Below, one piece after another: positions 43,566-53,644 of a DNA stretch of 64,000 bases; within the stretch, counting starts at the first letter, position 1, and every line of letters begins with the position of its first letter. Both the position numbers and the translations under genes were made by a program. Source of the stretch: Limnospira fusiformis SAG 85.79 (GTDB lineage: Bacteria > Cyanobacteriota > Cyanobacteriia > Cyanobacteriales > Microcoleaceae). Where the stretch lies: positions 2,345,403 to 2,409,402 of the forward strand of contig NZ_CP051185.1 of assembly GCF_012516315.1 (NCBI RefSeq), given 5' to 3'. The notes beneath the pieces were generated by a model. That model searched no databases, had not been told where the DNA came from, and was given only the letters and a program-made list of their open reading frames with translations.

Positions 43566-44991
43566 GTTTTGTCAAAAAAATCCCTTTTTTTGGGGGGAGG
43601 GGTTGCTTTTCGGTCGCGTCCGTGATAGTCTATATCATAATGGAGATATTGACTATAATTTCAAAAAAGCATGAATTTCAATTATAAACTTTATACTTAT
43701 ATATTACCATGAGTTGCCGAGACTTGTCAATTGGCGATCGCCTATAACCCCAAAAATTCCCCAACCAGAGGGTAGGGTGTGTCATTCGGACACCACCACA
43801 TCAACACCCAGCCACTGACTGACTGACGCACCTTCAATGCTTCAGAGGGTAGGGTGTGTCAGGCGATCGCCTATAACCCCAAAAATTCCCCAACCAGAGG
43901 GTAGGGTGTGTCATTCGGACACCACCACATCAACACCCAGCCACTGACTGACTGACGCACCTTCAATGCTTCAGAGGGTAGGGTGTGTCAGGCGATCGCC
44001 TATAACCCCAAAAATTCCCCAACCAGAGGGTAGGGTGTGTCATTCGGACACCACCACATCAACACCCAGCCACTGACTGACTGACGCACCTTCAATGCTT
44101 CAGAGGGTAGGGTGTGTCAGGCGATCGCCTATAACCCCAAAAATTCCCCAACCAGAGGGTAGGGTGTGTCATTCGGACACCACCACATCAACACCCAGCC
44201 ACTGACTGACGCACCTTCCATCAATCTCATTGTGTTAAGTTTTGTTAAGTTTTGTCAAAAAAATCCCTTTTTTTGGGGGGAGGGGTTGCTTTTCGGTCGC
44301 GTCCGTGATAGTCTATATCATAATGGAGATATTGACTATAATTTCAAAAAAGCATGAATTTCAATTATAAACTTTATACTTATATATTACCATGAGTTGC
44401 CGAGACTTGTCAATTGGCGATCGCCTATAACCCCAAAAATTCCCCAACCAGAGGGTAGGGTGTGTCATTCGGACACCACCACATCAACACCCAGCCACTG
44501 ACTGACTGACGCACCTTCAATGCTTCAGAGGGTAGGGTGTGTCAGGCGATCGCCTATAACCCCAAAAATTCCCCAACCAGAGGGTAGGGTGTGTCATTCG
44601 GACACCACCACATCAACACCCAGCCACTGACTGACTGACGCACCTTCAATGCTTCAGAGGGTAGGGTGTGTCAGGCGATCGCCTATAACCCCAAAAATTC
44701 CCCAACCAGAGGGTAGGGTGTGTCATTCGGACACCACCACATCAACACCCAGCCACTGACTGACTGACGCACCTTCCATCAATCTCATTGTGTTAAGTTT
44801 TGTTAAGTTTTGTCAAAAAAATCCCTTTTTTTGGGGGGAGGGGTTGCTTTTCGGTCGCGCCCGTGATAGTCTATGTGATAATGGAAATATTGACTATAAT
44901 TGTAAAAAAGCATAGGTTTCAATTGTAAACTTTATACTTATATATTACCATGAGTTGCCGAGAGTTGTCAATTGGCGATCGCCTCTGTGGA
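43551..44991. repeat. Nested repeat block X-U4-X-U3-X
   Basis: Repeat X (182 bp) lies at 43551-43732, 44234-44415 and 44792-44973. Repeat U (129 bp, beginning GGCGATCGCCTATAACC) lies four times at 43733-44233 and three times at 44416-44791, the last of each run ending with a variant tail. X1 and X2 look identical; X3, which directly precedes the SDR-Nudix gene, is more diverged. U contains GGTAGGGTGTGTCA and TGACTGACTGACGCACC in inverted relation. No gene seen; the 62-63 codon frames in X are repeated shadows. Confidence 0.93.
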
Positions 44992-45001
44992 TAGATTCAA
45001 G

Positions 45002-46267
45002 ATGAAAGCAGAACATGGGATAATCACGGGTGGTTCTAGTGGGATAGGCTTAGAGATAGCGAAACTGCTGATTCAGACAGGGGCGAATATTACCCTAATT
45101 GCGCGTGATGGTGAAAAATTAGAAAAGGCGGCGAGGGAACTAGAGAAGTTGTGCCCTGAGCGAGAGGTGTTAACCTTGGCGGCGGACGTGAGCGATCGCC
45201 TGGAGATAGAAGCTGCTATGATGAACTCATGCGATCGGCTAGGTACACCGGATATATTGGTGACATCAGCGGGCATAGCTTATCCTGGTTATTTCCTAGA
45301 AATACCGATAACAGTCTTTGAACAAACAATGTCAGTGAACTATTTTGGGGCGCTATACTCAGTAAAGGCAATAGTTCCGCTGATGGTGAAACGGGGGAAA
45401 GGGACAGTAGTTCTGATCTCCTCCGGGGCGGGTTTAATCGGGCTGTATGGCTATGCCGCCTACTCTCCTAGTAAATTTGCCTTACGGGGGTTAGCCGAGG
45501 CTTTACGGGGCGAATTAAAGCCATTGGGGATAAAGATAGCGGTAGTATACCCACCCGACACAGATACGCCACAACTGAGGACAGAAAACTTGACTAAACC
45601 GCCAGAAACGCAACAGATAACCGCGACGGCTGGAATTTGGAAACCAGAAGATGTCGCCGAGGCTATTGTGCGAGGTCTGGAAAAGGGGGAGTTTGCAATC
45701 ACTCCGGGAATGGAAATGACGCTACTGAACCGCCTTCACAGCTTGGTATCACCGGGACTTAACTGGTACTTTGACCGCCTAGTGGCTAAAATCTCCAAAC
45801 ACCATAGAAGCCATGGGGGCCGGATTATGAACAAATCTACTCGAGAAGTAGCGATCGCCATTTTGTACCAGTCTGACAAAATTCTCCTACAGCTAAGGGA
45901 CGATATCCCCACCATAGTTTATCCTGGGGTTTGGGGGATGTTTGGCGGTCATATAGAACCAATGGAAACCCCCCTAGAAACCATGAAAAGGGAATTACTC
46001 GAAGAAATTGGCTATGTCCCGACCTCCCTATATGAGTTTGGCACTTATGCGACAGAAGAGGTAGTGCGCCATGTATTTCACGGACCCTTAGAAGTAGGTC
46101 TTGAGCAACTGATTTTAGGGGAGGGGTGGGATATGGAACTGGTAACCCGCGCGGATATTATAGCCGGACAAGCCTATTCTAAGCAAGCGGGAATGTTGAA
46201 AGCGATCGGCGAACCCCACCGCCTAATTTTAGTAGATTTTCTGGAAGCGAGAATCAACATGGGTTAA
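45002..46267 (+). CDS. SDR oxidoreductase fused to Nudix hydrolase
   Basis: 421 residues from ATG 45002; an upstream TTG at 44972 lies at the end of repeat X. Residues about 5-255 are a short-chain dehydrogenase of the 3-ketodihydrosphingosine reductase type: TGGSSGIGLEIAKLL, the serine in VLISSGAGLIG and the YSPSK catalytic pair. Residues about 280-420 are a Nudix domain with a perfect box GGHIEPMETPLETMKRELLE followed by EIGY. The Nudix half begins with its own Met (position 45827), so the fusion may derive from two adjacent genes. Substrates are unknown. Confidence 0.85.
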   Translation: MKAEHGIITGGSSGIGLEIAKLLIQTGANITLIARDGEKLEKAARELEKLCPEREVLTLAADVSDRLEIEAAMMNSCDRLGTPDILVTSAGIAYPGYFLEIPITVFEQTMSVNYFGALYSVKAIVPLMVKRGKGTVVLISSGAGLIGLYGYAAYSPSKFALRGLAEALRGELKPLGIKIAVVYPPDTDTPQLRTENLTKPPETQQITATAGIWKPEDVAEAIVRGLEKGEFAITPGMEMTLLNRLHSLVSPGLNWYFDRLVAKISKHHRSHGGRIMNKSTREVAIAILYQSDKILLQLRDDIPTIVYPGVWGMFGGHIEPMETPLETMKRELLEEIGYVPTSLYEFGTYATEEVVRHVFHGPLEVGLEQLILGEGWDMELVTRADIIAGQAYSKQAGMLKAIGEPHRLILVDFLEARINMG

Positions 46268-46425
46268 AAACGGGTTGTGCTATGTTGACACTCTGCGGGA
46301 TGAAGCTGCGCTGATTCTTCAGTTCGCACTTGAAAGGGTCTGTCAAAAGGCATTTTGTCCACCGATCCTCTACTCTGTTGCTTTCGCTTGAGGCTACTTG
46401 TTTTTTGCTTTCTGGGGGCTGGCAC

Positions 46426-48813
46426 TTAACTTCCAGATGCTCCCGAACTTTTTCGGTGTTTTTTTCCACTTGCCTTCATCACCGAAATAACACCCGCCAT
46501 CACCATAGCCAAAAATCCGATCCACAACGTAGAAGCAAGGGGATGTCGCGCAAAAGTCGCGATTTGATAGAACATCACCGCCACCCAATAAGCCAAACCG
46601 GTAGTCCACCCGGCGGCGAATAGAGTCCAACCCAAATTGGTCTCTCGGTAAACGGCTGCGGTGGCAGAAACGCAAGGAAAGTAGAGTAAGACAAACAGCA
46701 AATAAGCAAAAGCCCCCGCTTTACCGTCAAACTGCCTCACCATCTCCCCAAAAGTGCCGATCGCCACTGGCTGTTCTGATGCCGGTTGGTCATAGACCTG
46801 TACAGAACTGATATTCAGTCCGAGGGGGTCTAACAACGCGCCCGGTACTTCCGCCAAATTTCCGGGGATAGTGGCGAAGGCGTTACGGATACCTCCCCAG
46901 AAGTCGAACCCGATTTCAAAAGGACTGTAGACGGAAGCGGGAATGGATTTTTCCTGAGCTATTTGACTGTAGATATTATCCAGAGTGCCGACCATCACTT
47001 CTTTGGCAAAAATACCCGTAAAGATACCGACGGTAGCCGGCCAGTTTTCCTGCCGAATGCCCATCGGCGCGAAGGCGGGGGCGATCGCTTTGGCAGTGGC
47101 GCTCAATACCGACTCTTCGCTATCCTGGTTGCCGAAAGAACCGTCGGTGCCGAGGGAATTTAACAAACCCAACACCATTACCATTAAAACGATCGCTTTT
47201 CCCGCCCTCAACAAAAACGCTTTCAGCCGGTCCCAGGTTCGCAACAACACAGAATTAAATTGGGGAATGTGATAGGGGGGCAGTTCCATAATTAAATATC
47301 CCGACTTTCCTCGCAGCAAGGTGTTTTTCAAGACCAAACCGCTAAATATTGCCGCCGCGATGCCGATCAAATACAAACCAAATACCATGTTCTGGCCGGC
47401 TACGGGAAAAAAGGCAGCAGCAAAGAGAGCGTAAACCGGCAGTCGCGCCCCACAAGACATAAACGGGTTCATGATGATTGTCATGATGCGATCGCGAGGA
47501 TTTTCTAAAGTCCGGGTTGCCATAATGGCGGGCACGTTGCAGCCAAAACCCAATAACATCGGCACGAAAGATTTTCCCGGCAGCCCCACGAACCGCATTA
47601 ACCTATCCATGACGAAGGCTGCCCGCGCCATATAACCGGAGTCTTCCAAAAACGACAGGAACAAAAACATAAATCCGATAACCGGGATAAAGGTGGTAAC
47701 GGTTTGGATGCCGCCCCCAGCACCATCTGCCAGCAAAGCGATCGCCCATCCCGGCCAACCCAGATTTTCCAGCAATACCCCGAAACCGTCAACAAAAATC
47801 GTGCCGGCGGCGATATCGAAGAAATCGATGAACGCGCCGCCAATATTGATGGTAAATAGGAAGGCTAGATACATCACTGTCAGAAAAATCGGAATCCCTA
47901 GCCAGCGGTTCAAGACAACTAAATCGATTTGGTCAGAAATGTTCGCTCCTGCCTTACTATTGGTTTGTGCCACACCCAAAAGCAGTTGCCGGACAAAACT
48001 GTAGCGACTGTCGGCAATAATGATATCGATATCTTCCCCCAAAGTTTGGTGGATTTTTCGCCGCTCTGTGACCACTCGTTTTTCGAGGGCGGTTAGCCGC
48101 GGGTTAATAAAATGGGCTGGTGTGGTGGCGCGCAGAGCGGAACCCGCCCCATAAGGGGTGGCATCGTCTCTATATTCGAGGAGTTTAACTGCCGTCCAAC
48201 GGGGAGCGACATGGGTATCGCCATAGTATTCGATCACCCCGGACATTAATCGAGCGATCGCCTCTTCGACCACTGCCGGGTAAATTACATAACATTTAGG
48301 CACTGGCGGACGTTCGAGAGCGATAGCGATCGCAGAGCGCAGCTCGGTCGTTCCCACACCCGCCGCCGCCACTGCCTGCAATACCGGACATCCCAAACGC
48401 TCCGACAGCAGCTCGGGATTTATCTGCAAGCCCCCGCTTTCTGCTAAATCCATCATATTCAGGAGGGCGATCACGGGCAATCCCATCTCTATCAGTTGGG
48501 TAGTTAGATACAAATTCCGTTCTAAGTTAGAAGCATCGATAACGTTAACGATTAAATCCCGCACGGCGAGCAGATAATCCCGCGCTATCTTTTCGTCGAG
48601 GCTAGTTTCCGAGTCTTCGGCATCAAGGGAATAAACCCCCGGCAGGTCGATAACCGCTATTTTTTGACCGTTGTAGCTGTAGTAACCTTCTTTGCGATCG
48701 ACAGTCACCCCCGGCCAGTTCCCAGTCGTCTGGTGAGAACCTGTCAGGTTATTGAAGACTGTAGTTTTCCCGCAGTTGGGGTTGCCGATGAGAGCGATAG
48801 TTGGTTTTTTCAT
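46426..48813 (-). CDS. feoB: Ferrous iron transporter FeoB
   Basis: 795-residue GTP-dependent Fe(II) permease. G domain at the N-terminus: G1 GNPNCGKTTVF, switch region TTGNWPGVTVDRK, G3 DLPGVYSL and a G4-like NMMD. The membrane part has the two Gate motifs, with LLGFGCNVPAIMATRTLENP and the second gate near PCVSATAAVYRETN. No feoA is adjacent on either side. It is the last of three minus-strand genes after a histidine kinase and a diguanylate cyclase, 71 bp from the latter. Confidence 0.95.
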   Translation of the reverse strand: MKKPTIALIGNPNCGKTTVFNNLTGSHQTTGNWPGVTVDRKEGYYSYNGQKIAVIDLPGVYSLDAEDSETSLDEKIARDYLLAVRDLIVNVIDASNLERNLYLTTQLIEMGLPVIALLNMMDLAESGGLQINPELLSERLGCPVLQAVAAAGVGTTELRSAIAIALERPPVPKCYVIYPAVVEEAIARLMSGVIEYYGDTHVAPRWTAVKLLEYRDDATPYGAGSALRATTPAHFINPRLTALEKRVVTERRKIHQTLGEDIDIIIADSRYSFVRQLLLGVAQTNSKAGANISDQIDLVVLNRWLGIPIFLTVMYLAFLFTINIGGAFIDFFDIAAGTIFVDGFGVLLENLGWPGWAIALLADGAGGGIQTVTTFIPVIGFMFLFLSFLEDSGYMARAAFVMDRLMRFVGLPGKSFVPMLLGFGCNVPAIMATRTLENPRDRIMTIIMNPFMSCGARLPVYALFAAAFFPVAGQNMVFGLYLIGIAAAIFSGLVLKNTLLRGKSGYLIMELPPYHIPQFNSVLLRTWDRLKAFLLRAGKAIVLMVMVLGLLNSLGTDGSFGNQDSEESVLSATAKAIAPAFAPMGIRQENWPATVGIFTGIFAKEVMVGTLDNIYSQIAQEKSIPASVYSPFEIGFDFWGGIRNAFATIPGNLAEVPGALLDPLGLNISSVQVYDQPASEQPVAIGTFGEMVRQFDGKAGAFAYLLFVLLYFPCVSATAAVYRETNLGWTLFAAGWTTGLAYWVAVMFYQIATFARHPLASTLWIGFLAMVMAGVISVMKASGKKHRKSSGASGS

Positions 48814-48884
48814 TTTCAGTTTTCCTTTTGACGATCATCTGATTTGGTTTTCAGTAGATGCGTTTTCCAGTGCTTATTACCTAT

Positions 48885-50672
48885 CTAAGAGGTATTGGCG
48901 ATCGCGTTAATGGAAGCGCAAATTACGCGATCGCGACCTTCGCGTTTTGCCCTATACAAAGCGGCATCGGCAGCTTCCACGACAGCCTCTCCCGTCAGGC
49001 CGTGTTCCGGGAAAGTCGCCACTCCGATAGAGAAACTCACAACCCCCAAAGACTGGCCGCGATGCTGAATGTTGAGATGCTTCACCCCCTCTCGAATTTG
49101 TTCGGCGCGAGAACGACAGACATCCAAAGGTGTGTCCGGCAGAATCAAAGTAATCTCCTCGCCTCCATAACGACAGGCAATATCTGACCCCCGAATCTGT
49201 TTTTGCAAAAACAAGCCAATCTCCCTAAGTACCGTATCGCCCGCATCGTGACCGAAAGTATCGTTAAATTGCTTAAAACGATCTAAATCCAGCATTAAAA
49301 TACCCAAAGGCAGGCCGCCCAGTTGGGCGCGACGCAACTCCCTTTCTAAGCAAGTTTCCATATAGCGTCGATTAAACAAATTAGTCAGGGGATCCCGAAT
49401 GCTTTGATGTTGCAAGCTCTCTCGCAGCTTCAAATTGGCTAGGGATAGCGCTACCTGTTTGGCAACAGTAGTTCCCAACTCTTGCTTGGACTGAGTTAAT
49501 TTCGCTCCTTCTGGGGAACTCAAATGTAGCAAACCAATAGTTTCTCCCTGGGCCGCCATCGGGATGCAGCAATGCTGTGAGGGATGGGGGCGATTCACAT
49601 TTTTACAAAGTGCCCCGCAGCGATCGCTTCCCAGCACTGATGGCTGACCCATCCGTAGCGCCATGCAGTCATGGGGGCAGAAAAGTTTCTGGATGGAACT
49701 TCCCTCCCCCCAACTCGACATCTCTTCGAGAAAGTTTTTCGATTCGCTAATGGCAAATATCCCCCCCGGGAAATCGGGGAATAACTGTTCCATATATAAA
49801 GAAATAATCGCGTAAGCTTGTTCCAGGGTGTAGCAAGCCAGTAGGCCATCGTTCATTTCGTTGAGCAAGCGAATCTCTTTGAGAGTTTGTTGCAGTTGCG
49901 AGTTGGTCTGTTGCAGTCGTTCGTTGCTTTCTTGGAGTTCCCCAGTGCGCTCTTCTACTTGCGCCTCCACTCGATTTGTATAGCGCTGTAAGGCCAGCAA
50001 ATAGCTGGTCAAGATACTGGTTAAAACTAAACCGCCACCAAGCACCGACCAAGTTCGCCAATATTTGTGAGCGGCGAAGTAGTCTGATGTTGGCAGGAGT
50101 AATAATGAGAAGTAGGTATCGGTCCCAATTTTCACTTCCCGCGTACAAGGTTTTGCCAGCAGATGGGTTCGCCTCAGTTTTCCGAAAGCTTTGCCACCCG
50201 AAGAAGTCGAAATCGGACTGAACTCTGGACAAAGCCATCCTCTCCCCGCCAGCTTCGGTTGGTGTTGGGAAACATCGACATAAGTGTGAGTTTTAGGTTC
50301 ATAAAATACCAAGGGACGAATTTCGCCATCTAAGGAAGTTGTGTAGAGGTAAATATTGAATTTATCCAAGGTTTGACCTGGCAAAGTTGCGTTCAAAATT
50401 TCTCTAGTTTTCAGCTCATCTATCGCGCTACTTATAACATTTTTATCATCGATAGTTTCTTCTAAAGCTCTCTTGAGATTATCCGAATCTTCGTGGATAA
50501 AATTTTGGAGTTTTTCGGTATCCCACTGCCATGCGACTATACTTGCTAACACCGACAGGCAGATGCCGCCCACAGCTACTATTTTAGCCGACTCATTTCG
50601 ACATTTGGCAAATTGGACGCGATCGCCAAAATACAGGTTGGGTATTTTTGATTTACAATTACAGTATTTCAT
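48885..50672 (-). CDS. CHASE-like sensor, GAF and GGDEF diguanylate cyclase
   Basis: 595 residues: a membrane helix near 30-48, a periplasmic CHASE-like sensor (about 50-205) containing FNIYLYTTSLDGEI and GRGWLCPEFS, a second helix near 208-228, a coiled coil, a GAF-like domain (about 275-415, rich in Cys: CPHDC, CGALC, HCC) and a GGDEF domain (about 425-585). The active-site loop reads RYGGEEITL, so the last position is Ile instead of Phe, and an inhibitory RxxD site (RGSD) lies five residues before it. Likely makes cyclic di-GMP in response to an external signal. The sensor is shared with the adjacent kinase. Confidence 0.87.
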   Translation of the reverse strand: MKYCNCKSKIPNLYFGDRVQFAKCRNESAKIVAVGGICLSVLASIVAWQWDTEKLQNFIHEDSDNLKRALEETIDDKNVISSAIDELKTREILNATLPGQTLDKFNIYLYTTSLDGEIRPLVFYEPKTHTYVDVSQHQPKLAGRGWLCPEFSPISTSSGGKAFGKLRRTHLLAKPCTREVKIGTDTYFSLLLLPTSDYFAAHKYWRTWSVLGGGLVLTSILTSYLLALQRYTNRVEAQVEERTGELQESNERLQQTNSQLQQTLKEIRLLNEMNDGLLACYTLEQAYAIISLYMEQLFPDFPGGIFAISESKNFLEEMSSWGEGSSIQKLFCPHDCMALRMGQPSVLGSDRCGALCKNVNRPHPSQHCCIPMAAQGETIGLLHLSSPEGAKLTQSKQELGTTVAKQVALSLANLKLRESLQHQSIRDPLTNLFNRRYMETCLERELRRAQLGGLPLGILMLDLDRFKQFNDTFGHDAGDTVLREIGLFLQKQIRGSDIACRYGGEEITLILPDTPLDVCRSRAEQIREGVKHLNIQHRGQSLGVVSFSIGVATFPEHGLTGEAVVEAADAALYRAKREGRDRVICASINAIANTS

Positions 50673-50788
50673 TACTTATTTTAATTCCTGCTAATTGTCG
50701 ATTGTGTTTAGTGGAAATTAATCCACTAAAATTCATACTGTAATCCTCGTTTTTTTGTGATTTTTTACAGTTAATTTTTTCCTGTATT

Positions 50789-52456
50789 TTAAGCTACACA
50801 TATCTCCATTAAATTGGGTTTTTGGTTGGTAGATATTTGTCGGATAGGAAGGTTGATTGTAAACTCAGTTCCCTGACCTACTGACGACCGACACCGAATC
50901 GTGCCACCATGTCCTTCTACCACAATTTTGTAGGCAATAGACATTCCCAAACCGGTGCCTTTGCCCACAGGTTTGGTCGTAAAAAATGGGTCAAAAATTT
51001 TCTTTTGAATATCGGCGGGAATCCCCGGTCCATTATCCGCAATTGTCACCGTCACATAATCATAACCGCCCCGAATGTCAGAAGCATTACCCACAGATGT
51101 CTGAATAGCAATCCAACTGGGATTGGCTTTTTTCTCTTCCTGGGAGCGTTGTTTATCGTAGCTTTCTATGGCATCTATGGCGTTAGCAACGATATTCATA
51201 AACACCTGATTCAGTTGACCTGCATTGCATTCTACTAAAGGCAATTCCCCGTATGTTTTAATAAGTTTAATCCCATAAATACCCGCTTTTGCCGTCAAGC
51301 GATTGTTTAAAATTAACAAGGTACTATCAATGCCTTCGTGCAAATTTACCGCCTGCATTTCCGCCCGATCTAAACGAGAAAAATTTCGCATAGAAAGAAC
51401 TATTTGAGAGATTCTATTTACTCCCACTTGCATCGAATTTAAAATCTTGGGCAAATCCTCAGCCAAGAAATCTAAATCGATTTCTGAACTAAATTCCTCA
51501 ATATCTGGGTCGGGATTTGGATAATGACTTTGATAAACTTCAATCAGCTTCAACAAATCTTGCACGTATTCTTTCGTGCAGGAAATATTCCCCGAAATAA
51601 AGTTGACGGGATTGTTGATTTCGTGGGCGATACCTGCTACCATTTGACCCAGGCTAGACATTTTTTCGCTGTGAACCAGCATCCCTTGAGTTTCCTGTAA
51701 TTCTTCTAGGGCTTTTTGCAATTGTTGCGCTTTAATCGTCCGTTCTTCTACTAATTCCTCTACCTGTTTGGTATAGCGCCCCGACACTAGCAAATAGGTA
51801 GCCAGCAAACTGGTTAAAATTGAACCGCCCAGGAATATTCCCCAGCTTTGCCAATATTTGTAAGGGGCTAGATATGCCGAGGTTGGCAATAATAAGAGAA
51901 ACCATTGGCGATCGCCCACCGATAGCGTCCGCTGGCAAGGTTTCCCCGTCGTCTGAGTTTGTCTGAGTTGCCGAAAGGCTTGACCTGTCGAAGAACTCGA
52001 AGGAACGCTAAATTCTGGACAAAGCCATCCCCTCCCAGACAGTTTCGGTGGGTCCAGGCGATCCACAATCAGAGTATGGGCGTTAAATTCGTAAAATGCC
52101 AGGGGTTCAAATTCACCATCTACACTCTCTTGGTATAGGTAAATATTGAGATTCTCTAGCACTTGTCCCGGTAAAGTCGCCTTCAGCAGTTCTCCGGCTG
52201 AGAAATTACCCCCAGTTAAATCTGAGTTGCCATCAATTTGCTCTTGTAGGGCGCTTCTCAAATTCTCTGTACTTTCCCGCAACTCGATCGCTAGGGTTTC
52301 TCGTTCTCGCTGCCACACCGCGATCGCCGCCACCGTAGATAAACAAAGACCTAAAACTACTGCCACCTTGACTGGCATATTCCCAGAAGCCTTTTTCTTG
52401 GGGCTTTGAGAAGCTGACTGCCAAAGACTGTCTCTCTTCTCCGACTCTTTTCTCAT
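50789..52456 (-). CDS. CHASE-like sensor histidine kinase
   Basis: 555 residues. Basic N-terminus, membrane helix near 28-46, CHASE-like periplasmic sensor (about 50-210) with LNIYLYQESVDGEFEPL and GRGWLCPEFS, second helix near 213-233, coiled coil, then a cyanobacterial-type HisKA with GIAHEINNPVNFISGN (phospho-His) and an HATPase with N box VANAIDAIE, DNGPGIP and GKGTGLGMSIA. No receiver domain, and no response regulator gene is adjacent. It lies 116 bp upstream of the diguanylate cyclase and they share the sensor half. Confidence 0.9.
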   Translation of the reverse strand: MRKESEKRDSLWQSASQSPKKKASGNMPVKVAVVLGLCLSTVAAIAVWQRERETLAIELRESTENLRSALQEQIDGNSDLTGGNFSAGELLKATLPGQVLENLNIYLYQESVDGEFEPLAFYEFNAHTLIVDRLDPPKLSGRGWLCPEFSVPSSSSTGQAFRQLRQTQTTGKPCQRTLSVGDRQWFLLLLPTSAYLAPYKYWQSWGIFLGGSILTSLLATYLLVSGRYTKQVEELVEERTIKAQQLQKALEELQETQGMLVHSEKMSSLGQMVAGIAHEINNPVNFISGNISCTKEYVQDLLKLIEVYQSHYPNPDPDIEEFSSEIDLDFLAEDLPKILNSMQVGVNRISQIVLSMRNFSRLDRAEMQAVNLHEGIDSTLLILNNRLTAKAGIYGIKLIKTYGELPLVECNAGQLNQVFMNIVANAIDAIESYDKQRSQEEKKANPSWIAIQTSVGNASDIRGGYDYVTVTIADNGPGIPADIQKKIFDPFFTTKPVGKGTGLGMSIAYKIVVEGHGGTIRCRSSVGQGTEFTINLPIRQISTNQKPNLMEICVA

Positions 52457-52779
52457 TTTTTTCAGCTTTATTAGAAATAACTATCAATTATACAGCCGTG
52501 AATTACACGATTTTCTAGATTTTACAATCTTTTTACAATTGATAACTCTCGATTAAGCTTGTATATCGCACCCACCAAATAAGAATTTTTGTTAATTAGC
52601 GCCTCAGTGCAGGCTGGGGATAATGGCTATGGGGGCGCAGCTAGTGGAAGGAAGTTGTGTCAAACCGCATAGCTGCTGTTCAACCCACGCGCTTCAGAGG
52701 GAGGGGGAATCAATTATCAATTATCTTGTAGAGGCGGGCTTGATATATCGGAAGCGATCGCGTGCCGCCACTTTGTAGA
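52457..52779. other. Intergenic region upstream of the kinase gene
   Basis: About 320 bp. AT-rich near 52480-52560, which should hold the promoter of the kinase-cyclase-feoB set; no clear Fur box could be confirmed by eye. The rest contains a GC-rich stretch with CGCTTCAGAGGGAGGGGG that I do not recognise. No ORF of note. Confidence 0.4.
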
Positions 52780-53538
52780 TCATCCGACAATAGGGACACT
52801 ACCATCATTAGGAAGAAATAGGCGGGGGTCTACCGGAGTTCCGTCAGGTCGGCGAATTTCAAAATGGAGATGGATAGAATAGCCGCCGCCATCAATTTCT
52901 CGTCCTTCGTACCCAAAACCAGAACCGCCTCTAATACCGATTAATTGTCCTTGGGAAACGTTATCATTTACCTTGACTCTAATTGACCGTAAATGCAAAT
53001 ATCGGTGTTCCCAACCATCAGGGCGGCGAATATGAATAGACCGACCATCTGCGCCGCTGGTATTATTTTTTACATACTCCACCACCCCATTACTAGCAGC
53101 ATAACATTCATCAGGAGTATATCCGCCAATATCAACCCCAGCATGAAGTCTTCCCCTCGCATAACCAAACTCAGTTCTGGGTCCCATGCTAGTGCCGCGC
53201 ATCGGCCATTTCCAACTACTGGAAACAGTAGATGCTGGTTTGGGACTGCTGGCTGGGCTGTTAATATCTGCGGGAGTATTAATGTTTACCGGCTGATTAA
53301 TGCTGCCTATTTTATCATCTATAATTTGAACGTGAGGGGCGAATATATACCAGGTTTCCCGTTGTCCAGGATGGGGAGGTCTAAATTTAATTTCTAAGTG
53401 TCCATATCCGGCTGCTTTATAGTCGGTAATTTCGTATTGGTTGCCAGAATAGATAGAAATTTTATCGGCGGAAGTTAGTTCATGGGCTTGCACAGGTTTC
53501 TGTTTTAAGACGGTGTTCTGTTGTATGATAATTTTCAT
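52780..53538 (-). CDS. M23 family peptidase-like protein
   Basis: 252 residues. The N-terminal 90 residues form a small beta domain (VLKQKPVQAHEL, WYIFAPHVQIID), then a Pro/Ser linker, then an M23/LytM domain (about 120-250): the first zinc pair in LHAGVDIGGY and the HxH motif in IHLHFEIRRPDGTPVDPRLF, with HRYLHL supplying another histidine. It cleaves peptide cross-links in peptidoglycan in the family. No signal peptide is visible, as with the amidase at 2295. Confidence 0.85.
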   Translation of the reverse strand: MKIIIQQNTVLKQKPVQAHELTSADKISIYSGNQYEITDYKAAGYGHLEIKFRPPHPGQRETWYIFAPHVQIIDDKIGSINQPVNINTPADINSPASSPKPASTVSSSWKWPMRGTSMGPRTEFGYARGRLHAGVDIGGYTPDECYAASNGVVEYVKNNTSGADGRSIHIRRPDGWEHRYLHLRSIRVKVNDNVSQGQLIGIRGGSGFGYEGREIDGGGYSIHLHFEIRRPDGTPVDPRLFLPNDGSVPIVG

Positions 53539-53644
53539 GATTAGTTATCCCGTATTTGGCTAAGTTTAAGTTAAGGAACTAATTATATAGCCCTATGGAG
53601 ACAGGGAAAGATAGGGAGTAGGGGGGCAAACCCGAATTAACTTG

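Noticed and set aside
43486..44357. 62-63 codon frames ending in the same peptide in repeat X
   Set aside because: They read through repeat X and only differ in flanking repeat sequence; the first overlaps cobM in another frame.
46330..46623. 97-codon plus-strand frame at the feoB 3' end
   Set aside because: Antisense to feoB with an unnatural composition; the minus-strand FeoB frame explains the sequence.
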